Positions 1 through 7,101 of a stretch of DNA of 12,550 nucleotides are shown one piece after another. Numbering within the stretch: the stretch's first letter is position 1; every line of letters starts with the position of its first letter. The translations under genes and the position numbers were made by a program. The notes beneath the pieces are model-generated. The model saw only the letters and a list, made by a program, of their open reading frames with translations, was not told the DNA's origin and made no database searches. Source of the DNA: SAR86 cluster bacterium (GTDB lineage: Bacteria > Pseudomonadota > Gammaproteobacteria > SAR86 > D2472); assembly GCA_029248485.1 (NCBI GenBank), contig JAQWJG010000021.1, forward strand, positions 1-12,550, written 5' to 3'.

Positions 1-351
1 GCGCATTGGATTACCCCAGCAATTGAGCCAAAAAGATTTGATACTAGATTTTTTCTTGCCAAGGTAAGTGCTAAACAATTAGCCAGTCATGATGGTTTTG
101 AATTAACTGAGAGTTTTTGGATCAAACCCGCAGACGCTTTAGTAAAATTAACAAATGGAGAAATGAACATGATTCTTCCAACCATAAAAAATATTGAAAA
201 GTTAGCTGAATTTTCTTCTAGTGAAGAGGCGTTTAATTATTTTCAAGGCTTAGGAGATAACGCAATTCCTCCAATACTACCAAAATTTATTAAAAAAGAT
301 GGAGAGTGGATTGGCTTTCTTCCTGGAGAGGAGGGGTATGACAATGTCTAG
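1..351 (+). CDS. NUDIX hydrolase, NUDT19-like, C-terminal part (5' truncated by window)
   Basis: Frame 1 is open from the first base to a TAG at 349-351, giving 116 visible residues, so the gene enters from the left; an ATG at 163 is internal. The start of the fragment, AHWITPAIEPKRFDTRFFLA, is the pattern seen C-terminal to the NUDIX box in NUDT19/RP2p-like hydrolases, followed by a Trp-x-x-Pro-x-x-Ala-Leu segment and a C-terminal Leu-Pro-Gly-Glu-x-x-Tyr. The NUDIX box itself lies outside the window. Eukaryotic relatives hydrolyse CoA esters and other nucleoside diphosphate derivatives; the substrate here is unknown. The stop overlaps the start of the MBL-fold gene by 8 nt, so the two are probably translationally coupled. 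The family call is fairly secure, the substrate is not. Confidence 0.75.
   Translation, partial: AHWITPAIEPKRFDTRFFLAKVSAKQLASHDGFELTESFWIKPADALVKLTNGEMNMILPTIKNIEKLAEFSSSEEAFNYFQGLGDNAIPPILPKFIKKDGEWIGFLPGEEGYDNV
325..336 (+). promoter_or_regulatory. Strong Shine-Dalgarno deciding the MBL-gene start
   Basis: The purine run GGAGAGGAGGGG contains the full anti-Shine-Dalgarno complement AGGAGG (329-334). It sits 9 nt before the ATG at 344 and only 3 nt before the ATG at 338. It lies inside the last codons of the NUDIX gene, consistent with coupled translation. It is by far the strongest ribosome-binding site in the window; most other genes show weak or no SD. Confidence 0.7.
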
Positions 352-1153
352 ATTATTTATTGAGCGAGTTACAGCCTCCAATGGCAGTGTATTTACTGGC
401 CCTGGTACTAATAGCTACTTGATTGGCAAAGAGGATGTAACTTTAGTTGACCCAGGCCCTAAAATAGACGCTCATATAGAAAACTTAATTAATCTTGGTG
501 AGGGTAAGATTCAGCGTATTTTAGTAACCCATACTCATCGCGATCATTCTCCTGCAGCAAAGGGTTTAGGTGAAATTCTTAACGTTCCATTGATGGGTCG
601 ATTGCTTAAAAAAGACGACTCTCTGCAAGATAAAACTTTTAAGCCTGATCATATCCTTGAGCACGGAGATTTAATTAAAACAGATGAATACACTATAGAG
701 ACAGTTCACACCCCTGGGCATGCTTCAAACCACCTGTGTTACTTCATTCAAGAAGAAAAAGTAATGCTTACAGGAGATCATATTATGAACGGTTCCACGG
801 TTGTCATCGCCCACCCTGATGGATCCATGAAAGATTATTTAAGATCTTTGGCGCTATTGCGTAATTATGATTTCAACAAAATAGGTCCCGGCCATGGTGA
901 TTTTTTAGAAGACCCAATGGCGGTAGTTGATTGGATTATCAATCATAGATTAGAGAGGGAAAGGAAAGTTATTTCTAAGTTAAAGCTTTTCTCAAGTGTT
1001 ACATCTGAAGATTTGGTATCAAGCGTCTATGATGATGTTGACCCAAAGCTTCACCCTATTGCAATTTGGAGTCTAGAAGCACACTTATACAAATTGCTCG
1101 AAGATGGAATAGCAACTTTTAATTCAACAAATAAAACCTGGTCATTTAAATAG
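344..1153 (+). CDS. MBL-fold metallo-hydrolase, LACTB2-like
   Basis: A 269-residue metallo-beta-lactamase-fold enzyme. Numbered from the ATG at 344, the zinc ligands are visible: HTHRDH at 63-68, the His-Thr-Pro-Gly-His loop at 122-126, Asp145 in TGDH, and His184 in GPGHGD. Residues from about 205 to the end form a helical/winged-helix-like tail with an aromatic C-terminus, as in LACTB2-type proteins, where human LACTB2 is an endoribonuclease. Many bacterial members are annotated only as MBL-fold hydrolases, so the substrate is open. The start at 344 has the better SD spacing; 338 would add two residues. The longer open frame from 299 adds 15 residues that do not fit the family start. The gene overlaps the NUDIX gene by 8 nt, so a shared job is plausible but unproven. 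Confidence 0.85.
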   Translation: MSRLFIERVTASNGSVFTGPGTNSYLIGKEDVTLVDPGPKIDAHIENLINLGEGKIQRILVTHTHRDHSPAAKGLGEILNVPLMGRLLKKDDSLQDKTFKPDHILEHGDLIKTDEYTIETVHTPGHASNHLCYFIQEEKVMLTGDHIMNGSTVVIAHPDGSMKDYLRSLALLRNYDFNKIGPGHGDFLEDPMAVVDWIINHRLERERKVISKLKLFSSVTSEDLVSSVYDDVDPKLHPIAIWSLEAHLYKLLEDGIATFNSTNKTWSFK

Positions 1154-1158
1154 AATAA

Positions 1159-1521
1159 ATGTTTTCTTTCATTCTTGGATGCCTATATTTAATTTCAGCC
1201 CTAATCATTCTTTTTTTGATAAAAGAGAAATTTAATATTTTTGGATTTATTTATAATCCAAACAACAGGAAGTTTTTAGTAATTTTTGATACCCCATTTT
1301 TGTTGATAAGCTTTGCAGCAATTATTGAAGAAGCTCACTGGTTTGTTTTAGTAATATTTTTTATGCATGCGCTTAATACCATGACGCTCTTAATTAAACC
1401 TGATATTTTTTATCACTCGAAAGGAGAAATGCAGTTAATAGAAGAGGAATCCCTGAACAATTATTTGGTAATAATGACTTGTGTGGTTGGAATAGGGTGT
1501 TTATTGATTAGTTATTTTTAA
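1159..1521 (+). CDS. Small multi-pass membrane protein, unrecognised
   Basis: A 120-residue hydrophobic protein starting 5 nt after the MBL stop. I do not recognise a family. Four membrane segments can be drawn at about residues 2-21, 38-56, 60-80 and 101-119. A short basic loop (residues 22-37, with Asn-Pro-Asn-Asn-Arg-Lys) follows the first, and an acidic, Glu-rich loop (about 88-98) precedes the last. A Glu-Glu-Ala-His-Trp motif sits at the start of the third segment, at 57-61. No SD is obvious. The 3' end overlaps the convergent acs gene by 21 nt. The ORF is supported by its full-length hydrophobic pattern and its position directly after two co-directional genes; its function is unknown. 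Confidence 0.6.
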   Translation: MFSFILGCLYLISALIILFLIKEKFNIFGFIYNPNNRKFLVIFDTPFLLISFAAIIEEAHWFVLVIFFMHALNTMTLLIKPDIFYHSKGEMQLIEEESLNNYLVIMTCVVGIGCLLISYF

Positions 1522-3444
1522 GTTAACCTTATTTGCAATTAAATCCTCAACCACGCCTGGATCAGCTAAAGTGGATGTATCACCAAGATCATCAAACTCA
1601 CCACTAGCAACCTTTCTTAGAATCCTTCGCATGATTTTTCCGGATCTAGTCTTTGGGAGTCCCGGAGCCCATTGAATAAGATCAGGTTTTGCAATTGGAC
1701 TAATTTCTTTTGCAACAAAATTCTGTAGCTCGACTATCAAGCTCTCTTTCTCTTCCTCTCCAACCATGAGTGTTACAAATGCATAAATGCCTTGGCCTTT
1801 TATTGGATGCTCAAAACCAACAATTGCCGCTTCAGCAACTTTCTCATGCAGTACCAAAGCGCTCTCTATTTCAGCCGTTCCAAGTCTGTGTCCAGATACG
1901 TTTAATACATCGTCAACTCTACCAGTAATCCAAAAGTATCCATCGCTATCTCTTTTAGCGCCATCACCAGTAAAATAGGCATTTTCATAAGTTGAAAAAT
2001 ATGTATCAATCATTCTTTGATGATCTCCATATACACTTCTTATCTGACTTGGCCAGGATTGAGTGATGATAAGATTACCAGATTGCTCCCCCTCTAAAAT
2101 AACTCCATTTTCATTAACAAGTTCAGGTTTAACTCCAAAAAATGGCAGAGTTGCTGACCCTGGCTTAACTGGTGTGATGCCCGCAATGGGAGAAATCAAG
2201 ACAGATCCTGTTTCTGTTTGCCACCAGGTATCAATAATATGACAGGCTTCATTACCGACCACTTTAAAATACCATTCCCATGCTTCAGGATTAATTGGTT
2301 CACCCACTGTACCTAGAATACGAAGGCTCTGCCTGCTCGTTTTAAGCACATGCTTATCTCCTTGTGCCATTAAAGCTCTTAGAGCAGTGGGCGCTGTATA
2401 AAAAATGGAGATTTGATGTTTATCACAAATTTCCCAGAATCTAGAAGGACTAGGGTATGTTGGAATGCCCTCAAACATTAAGGTTGTGGCTCCATTAGAT
2501 AAAGGCCCATAGAGGATGTAGGTATGGCCAGTAATCCATCCAACATCGGCAGTACACCAATATTTGTCATTAGTTTCATAGCCAAAAAGGTATTTAAAGC
2601 TTAAATGTGCTCCCAGCAAGTATCCTCCGGTGGTATGCATTACGCCTTTTGGTTTTCCTGTTGAGCCAGACGTATACAATATAAATAATGGATCTTCTGA
2701 ATCCATTGGTTCGCACAAGCACTCGCTTGATGCTTCTGCAAACATTTCTTCATAATTTATATCCCTGTCTGCCACCCAATGAATCTTTTCATTAGTTCGC
2801 TTGATAACAAGGCAATGGTCAACTCCTGGGCAATTTAACAAGGCGGTATCAACATTCTCTTTTAGAGGGATTTTCTTGCCACCTCTAATAGCCCCATCTG
2901 TTGTGATAACTAGGCTGCAATCTGCATCTAAAATTCTGTCCTTCAGCGATTCTGGAGAAAACCCTCCAAACACTACTGAGTGGATGGCGCCAATTCTTGC
3001 ACATGCCAACATTGCATACGCTGCCTCTGGGATCATCGGCATATATATACATACCCTTGACCCTTTTGAAACTCCTAAATTCTTTAAAATATTTCCAAAT
3101 TTACAGACATTAAGATGTAAGTCAGCATAAGTAATTTCTTGAGATTCATTCGGATCATCTCCCTCCCAGATAAGTGCAGTTTTGTCTGCATGAAATTTTA
3201 AATGCCTATCAATGCAGTTATAGGAAATATTGATTTTGCCTCCTTCAAACCATTTCGAATCAGCAAATTTATTATTATGAACGCTTGTAAAGGGTTCTAT
3301 CCATGCTAAGTTTTCTTTAGCTTGTTCTCCAAAGAAAATTTGAGGATCTTCAATGGATAATTGATACATCGCATTGTATTCATCTAAGTTTTTTATGAAT
3401 GGATTTTCAAGATTTTTAGGAGGCAGGTATTTTTTCTCAGCCAT
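1501..3444 (-). CDS. acs: Acetyl-CoA synthetase (acetate-CoA ligase, AMP-forming)
   Basis: Converts acetate, ATP and CoA to acetyl-CoA through acetyl-AMP, in the cytoplasm. The 647 residues match the usual Acs length of about 650. An N-terminal Acs-type cap is followed by the P-loop-like [11 protein letters not shown] at 257-267. The A5 motif DTWWQTETG lies at 405-413, where Trp408 corresponds to the Trp that limits the acyl pocket to acetate. YFTGDGA is at 490-496 and the hinge/A8 region [15 protein letters not shown] at 508-522. The C-terminal [11 protein letters not shown] carries Lys603, the catalytic lysine that protein acetyltransferases modify in other Acs enzymes. The ATG has AAGG about 7 nt upstream and follows the nucleoside-kinase stop by 15 nt. 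It is the last gene of the long minus-strand run and ends 21 nt inside the convergent membrane-protein gene. Confidence 0.97.
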   Translation of the reverse strand: MAEKKYLPPKNLENPFIKNLDEYNAMYQLSIEDPQIFFGEQAKENLAWIEPFTSVHNNKFADSKWFEGGKINISYNCIDRHLKFHADKTALIWEGDDPNESQEITYADLHLNVCKFGNILKNLGVSKGSRVCIYMPMIPEAAYAMLACARIGAIHSVVFGGFSPESLKDRILDADCSLVITTDGAIRGGKKIPLKENVDTALLNCPGVDHCLVIKRTNEKIHWVADRDINYEEMFAEASSECLCEPMDSEDPLFILYTSGSTGKPKGVMHTTGGYLLGAHLSFKYLFGYETNDKYWCTADVGWITGHTYILYGPLSNGATTLMFEGIPTYPSPSRFWEICDKHQISIFYTAPTALRALMAQGDKHVLKTSRQSLRILGTVGEPINPEAWEWYFKVVGNEACHIIDTWWQTETGSVLISPIAGITPVKPGSATLPFFGVKPELVNENGVILEGEQSGNLIITQSWPSQIRSVYGDHQRMIDTYFSTYENAYFTGDGAKRDSDGYFWITGRVDDVLNVSGHRLGTAEIESALVLHEKVAEAAIVGFEHPIKGQGIYAFVTLMVGEEEKESLIVELQNFVAKEISPIAKPDLIQWAPGLPKTRSGKIMRRILRKVASGEFDDLGDTSTLADPGVVEDLIANKVNLKITNQ

Positions 3445-3459
3445 AAATTGCCTTATTTT

Positions 3460-4125
3460 TTATAAGATAGAGGGCTGAGGATTGATGAAATTTTTTCCTC
3501 TAGGATCAGACATAATTTTGCTAATTAGCATGTCATAATCAGAACCACCACTCTCGAGATCAATATCTGATGCATTGATAATTAACAAAGGCGCATTTTC
3601 AAAATATAAAAAGAATTTTGAGTAAGCGTCATTAAGTCTCTCTAAATAATCAATGGTTAGGAATTTTTCATCAGGATTGCCGCGTTTGTTGATTCTCTCC
3701 AATAAAACCTCTACTGGAGCCTGAAGATAAATAACTAAATCGGGGGAGGGAGCATCTAAGGTTAAATGTTCATAGACCTTGTCGTATAAACCCATCTCTT
3801 CCTCGGATAAAGTGACTTCAGCAAACAATCTGTCTTTTTGTATCAAGAAATCAGCAACGCGCACAGGCTCAAACAATGATCTTTGTTTTAGATCCTCAAT
3901 TTGTTGCATGCGTTGAAACAAGAAGAACAATTGAGTTGCCAGAGCAGACTGTTTAGGATTTCTATAAAAGCTTTTAAGAAAGGGATTTTCTGCAGGTTGC
4001 TCTAAGAATACATCATAATTAAAAGTCTCAGCAATTTTATGGGCAAGTGTGGTCTTCCCAACGCCAATTGGTCCTTCAATCGCGATATATTTCGGAAGTG
4101 GAGCTTCCTTTAAAGCAGGTTCCAT
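3460..4125 (-). CDS. Deoxynucleoside kinase (dAK/dGK family)
   Basis: A 221-residue P-loop kinase of the deoxyribonucleoside-kinase family, which phosphorylates deoxynucleosides to monophosphates in nucleotide salvage. The Walker A GPIGVGKT is at 18-25. Glu42 in LEQPAENPFL matches the conserved catalytic glutamate segment. ADFLIQKDRLFA (91-102) matches the family's Asp-Arg region, and RINKRGNPDEK (144-154) the arginine-rich lid. The base specificity (purine or pyrimidine) cannot be read from sequence alone. The ATG has no clear SD and lies 26 nt after the pcnB stop. In many gammaproteobacteria a kinase of this type lies near pcnB, folK and panB; here folK and panB are absent and acs follows directly. 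Confidence 0.88.
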   Translation of the reverse strand: MEPALKEAPLPKYIAIEGPIGVGKTTLAHKIAETFNYDVFLEQPAENPFLKSFYRNPKQSALATQLFFLFQRMQQIEDLKQRSLFEPVRVADFLIQKDRLFAEVTLSEEEMGLYDKVYEHLTLDAPSPDLVIYLQAPVEVLLERINKRGNPDEKFLTIDYLERLNDAYSKFFLYFENAPLLIINASDIDLESGGSDYDMLISKIMSDPRGKNFINPQPSIL

Positions 4126-4151
4126 ATGGTTTTTATTCTGTTTGGTAAAGA

Positions 4152-5432
4152 TTAGCTTAACTCTTCCAAGAAACCAAATTTTTTCTCAACTGGACCGCTC
4201 CTTGATTCTCTTAATGACTTTAGTAACTCAATTTTACTCGGTCGATTAATCTTTTGAAATTGCGTCCACCAGTTACCCATGCCCTGAGAATCTCTTGCTG
4301 CTTCTTCCCTTAAAAGTAAGAAATCATAGGCAGCTCTAAAGCGAGGATGGTTTAAAACCTTATATGGTTGGTGCCCTAAACGAGTTTCAAGCTTTAATTG
4401 TAGCGACCAAATATCTTTAATGTATCCATGAAATTTTCTTGGCACAGCAGTCAATACTTGTTGCTCTCTAATAATTCTATCCATGCTTCTAAAAAATCTT
4501 CTCAGGTTAAGACTTCCTTTTTCTTTGGATGCATCAATAAGTCTTGGCCAAAGTAAGGCAGCAATTAGAAACCCTGGAGTGACAGATTTTGATGCCTTTA
4601 ATCGGTTATCAGTATTAATAAGTGCAGCATGCTGAAACCTCAAACCAAATGAGTCTTCAGCATACCCATCTGTATTGATTAAATGCTTTAAAACACCAAA
4701 TGCATCCAGCTTATTAAAATTATCTAGAGCTTTTTTTGTAAGAAAAATTTTACAAAACTCATCAAACATCCTTGCATTAGAAATATTTCCTAGCAAATGA
4801 CCTTTTTGATATATGGCCTCTTTCACATCATTGGCAATTTTAAAATTGAGTTTTGAGCTGAATCGAATGGCACGTAAACTTCTTACAGGATCTTCCTCAA
4901 ATCGAATCAGGGGATCACCAATTGAAACAAGAATTTTTTTTTGTATATGCTGAAGACCGTTATGAAAATCACATAAGTGATTTTCTATAGGATCAAAATA
5001 TAGTGCGTTAATAGAGAAGTCTCTCCTAATGCAATCTTCTTCCAGGGTCCCCCAAACATTATCTCTAAGGATTTTACCTTCTGAATCTTTAACAATGCCG
5101 GAGCCGTTATCTTGTTTTGAAGCATTTGCTCTAAAGGTTGAAACCTCAATTAATTCATTTCTACTAAAAACATGAACCAATCGAAACCTTTTACCAATAA
5201 TCCTGGATGACCTAAAAATTTTTCTTACTTCTTCAGGTGTTGCGTCTGTTGAAACGTCAAAATCTTTTGCTTTTATTCCGACTAGTGAATCACGTACACA
5301 TCCGCCAACCAGATATCCCTGAAAGCCAGATTGTTTTAATTTTTTAACCACCTCAATGGCAAGAGGGCTAAATTTGTTTTCCTTAAGGATTTTTGGGGTT
5401 TTTACTGAAGATGCTTTATTTTTTTTATTCAA
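4152..5432 (-). CDS. pcnB: Poly(A) polymerase I (class II CCA-adding/PAP nucleotidyltransferase family)
   Basis: Adds 3' poly(A) tails to RNA, which promotes decay. The 426-residue protein has the nucleotidyltransferase head LVGGCVRD (41-48) and the metal-binding DFDVST (57-62, Asp57/Asp59). RRDFSINAL (136-144) and the EEDPVRSLRAIRF neck region (about 179-191) are also present. The stretch from KRFRLVHV to IEVSTFR followed by LRDNVWGTLEED resembles E. coli PcnB rather than a tRNA CCA-adding enzyme. The C-terminal half is the helical RNA-binding region. The start is TTG at 5432: an in-frame TAG lies shortly upstream, and no ATG occurs before the catalytic head. A lysine-rich N-terminus (Asn-Lys-Lys-Asn-Lys) precedes the core. 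No SD is visible. The gene starts 32 nt after dksA. Confidence 0.92.
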   Translation of the reverse strand: MNKKNKASSVKTPKILKENKFSPLAIEVVKKLKQSGFQGYLVGGCVRDSLVGIKAKDFDVSTDATPEEVRKIFRSSRIIGKRFRLVHVFSRNELIEVSTFRANASKQDNGSGIVKDSEGKILRDNVWGTLEEDCIRRDFSINALYFDPIENHLCDFHNGLQHIQKKILVSIGDPLIRFEEDPVRSLRAIRFSSKLNFKIANDVKEAIYQKGHLLGNISNARMFDEFCKIFLTKKALDNFNKLDAFGVLKHLINTDGYAEDSFGLRFQHAALINTDNRLKASKSVTPGFLIAALLWPRLIDASKEKGSLNLRRFFRSMDRIIREQQVLTAVPRKFHGYIKDIWSLQLKLETRLGHQPYKVLNHPRFRAAYDFLLLREEAARDSQGMGNWWTQFQKINRPSKIELLKSLRESRSGPVEKKFGFLEELS

Positions 5433-5464
5433 AAGCTTAAAAGAAACTTGTTTGAGCTAGATTA

Positions 5465-6037
5465 CTAACCACCAAGTTGTTTTTCTTTGATTTCATCAAG
5501 TGTTTTGCAATCAATACAATGTGTAGCAGTCGGACGAGCCTCAAGTCTTTTTACTCCTATTTCTATTCCACAAGCATAACAGTATCCGTAGTCATCTTGT
5601 TTGATTTGTTCTAAGGAGCCTGCAATTTTATTAATAAGTTTTCTTTCTCTATCTCTTGTTCTAAGCTCAAAAGCAAACTCTTCTTCTTGTGAAGCCCTAT
5701 CGATTGGATCGGCATATGACTCACCTTTATTTTTAAGATGATCGAAAGTTTTTTGCATCTCTTCTCGCAAATGTTCACGCCACTCAATTAAAACAGCATT
5801 AAAGTGTTTCTTCATTGCGGCGCTCATATACTTTTCACCTTTGCGGCCTTTATAGGAAGATATTGGAGTAGTTCTTTTTTTAGCAGTAGATTTTTTTGCA
5901 GGGGTCTTTTTAGCTGCAACCTTTTTTACTGCTACCTTTTTTGCTGGAGCTTTTTTTGCTGGAGCTTTTTTTGCTGGAGTCTTTTTGGCAACTGTTTTTT
6001 TAGCAGTAGATTTTTTTGTATCTGCTTTTTTTGGCAT
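5465..6037 (-). CDS. dksA: RNA polymerase-binding transcription factor DksA with a Lys/Ala/Pro-rich N-terminal tail
   Basis: DksA binds the RNA polymerase secondary channel and works with ppGpp to reset promoter use. The core, from about residue 66, is normal. The coiled-coil tip carries the DxxDxA motif (Asp110, Asp113, Ala115). The four-cysteine zinc finger is Cys153-x-x-Cys156 with Cys174-x-x-Cys177, and the end KTLDEIKEKQ is typical. The protein is 190 residues, against about 150 for E. coli or Pseudomonas DksA. The excess is residues 1-57, built from AKKxPAKK-type repeats like the tails of histone H1-like bacterial proteins. The tail is in frame from the only good ATG and I see no reason to think it is a frame artefact. 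It may bind nucleic acid, which is inference. No SD is seen. The spacer to the upstream kinase is 57 nt. Confidence 0.95.
   Translation of the reverse strand: MPKKADTKKSTAKKTVAKKTPAKKAPAKKAPAKKVAVKKVAAKKTPAKKSTAKKRTTPISSYKGRKGEKYMSAAMKKHFNAVLIEWREHLREEMQKTFDHLKNKGESYADPIDRASQEEEFAFELRTRDRERKLINKIAGSLEQIKQDDYGYCYACGIEIGVKRLEARPTATHCIDCKTLDEIKEKQLGG
5876..6022 (-). repeat. Low-complexity coding repeat of the DksA tail
   Basis: On the plus strand the unit gctggagcttttttt (15 bp, Ala-Lys-Lys-Ala-Pro on the coding strand) is perfectly tandem at 5943-5957 and 5958-5972, with a degenerate third copy after it. A 24-bp segment (seven T, agcagtaga, seven T, g) occurs exactly at 5875-5898 and again at 5995-6018. 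The offset is 120 bp, which is 40 codons. At least seven homopolymer runs of seven A on the coding strand lie in this stretch, making it prone to slippage or in-frame length change. Confidence 0.85.
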
Positions 6038-6094
6038 ATTCTATTTAATAAAAGTTTTTAGGCGCATGAAATTATCAGAAAGCGGGGTAATAAG

Positions 6095-7099
6095 CTAGCT
6101 TTTTTTATAATTATTTAATACTTCTTGGTATCCTTCACGAGTAAGTCTGGGTCCAAAGGTTTCTACAACCTTTGATGCTCCATAATTTGCAAATTCAGCG
6201 CAGGACCTAAGATCATGATTTTGAAGCAATGCATATAAGAAGCTACCTGCAAACATATCTCCAGCACCATTGGTATCAACAGGCTCAATATTTACCTTGG
6301 GAGTGTGAATTATTTCGTCACTCGTAATCACCGAACTACCTTTTTCTCCAGTAGTAATTATTGAAGTGTAAGGCTTCTCTTGGAGTTTGGTGAATGCCTC
6401 ATCAATATTTTCTGCATCGACAAAGGCCATGGCCTCATCATCATTACCAAAAATATAGTCCAAGCCAAAAGATTCCATTTCATGAAATTTATCTTTAAAC
6501 CCCATGACAATTCCTGGATCAGATAATGAAAAAGCTATTTTTACATCTGGAAAATTTTGAAGATGATTAAGAGCCTGCAAGGTAACTTTATAATTTTCCT
6601 CACTTGTAACCATGTACCCCTCAATATAGAAAATTTTAGAATTTGCTATCTGGCTTAGATCTAGATCATTATCATCCATCAATGAGCTAACATTTAGTGC
6701 GGTGGTCATTGTTCTTTTAGCATCTGGAGTAACCAGGATCAGGCATTTTCCAGTTGGAATAGTGCTAGAAGGGGCCATATTTCCTTTGTGACCAACACCA
6801 GCCTCTTTCAAGCTTTCAAGATATCTTATTCCATCTTGGTCATCAGACACTTTGCAGGTATGGAAGCATTTTGCACCAAAGCTTGCCGCTGCAACAAGAC
6901 TATTCGTTGCAGATCCACCACAATCTGACACAGTGTCTGCTCCAGAGGCAATAAGTCTATCAATTATTGGAGCATGTTCCTCAGCACTTGAAAGTGTCAT
7001 TTGATAAATTTCTAAACCAAGCTCAGAAATAAGACTGTGCTCAACTTTAAATACAGTATCGACAAGAGCATTTCCAATTGCACTAATATCATTTTTCAT
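6095..7099 (-). CDS. PfkB-family carbohydrate/nucleoside kinase, adenosine-kinase-like
   Basis: A 334-residue ribokinase/PfkB-fold kinase. The N-terminal AIGNALVD and the di-glycine CGGSATNS (60-67) form the sugar-binding side. GNDDEA (218-223) precedes the nucleotide site, and DTNGAGDMFAG (275-285) carries the anion hole and the catalytic Asp281. The ordering and the AIGNALVD start resemble the bacterial branch annotated as adenosine kinase, which phosphorylates adenosine or related nucleosides/sugars with ATP. The true substrate cannot be fixed from sequence. The ATG is preceded by AAGGA with 9 nt spacing, one of few good SDs here. It follows the hemL stop by only 2 nt, so the two are probably co-translated, though no functional link to heme synthesis is evident. 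Confidence 0.88.
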   Translation of the reverse strand: MKNDISAIGNALVDTVFKVEHSLISELGLEIYQMTLSSAEEHAPIIDRLIASGADTVSDCGGSATNSLVAAASFGAKCFHTCKVSDDQDGIRYLESLKEAGVGHKGNMAPSSTIPTGKCLILVTPDAKRTMTTALNVSSLMDDNDLDLSQIANSKIFYIEGYMVTSEENYKVTLQALNHLQNFPDVKIAFSLSDPGIVMGFKDKFHEMESFGLDYIFGNDDEAMAFVDAENIDEAFTKLQEKPYTSIITTGEKGSSVITSDEIIHTPKVNIEPVDTNGAGDMFAGSFLYALLQNHDLRSCAEFANYGASKVVETFGPRLTREGYQEVLNNYKKS

Positions 7100-7101
7100 T
7101 T

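Noticed and set aside
299..343. Longer start for the MBL-fold gene
   Set aside because: The extra 15 residues lie within the NUDIX coding region and do not resemble the family start, whereas the AGGAGG at 329-334 points to ATG 344.
3038..3054. Alternating TA run inside acs
   Set aside because: It is coding sequence for Met-x-Ile-Tyr-type residues in a conserved part of Acs and too short to be a meaningful repeat.
2801..3130. 109-residue open frame on the plus strand
   Set aside because: It lies wholly inside acs on the opposite strand, has no recognisable motif, and acs is certain there.
4049..4249. 66-residue open frame on the plus strand spanning the dnk/pcnB junction
   Set aside because: It is antisense to two well-supported genes, with no motif and no SD.
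5804..6061. 85-residue open frame on the plus strand, rich in Phe, Cys and Ser
   Set aside because: It is the exact antisense of the Lys/Ala-rich DksA tail; its composition comes from reading AAA/GCT codons backwards.
6085..6104. Palindrome AAGCTAGCTT followed by T residues at the end of the kinase gene, considered as a terminator
   Set aside because: The ten-base palindrome leaves no loop, and the T run is on the strand opposite to local transcription.
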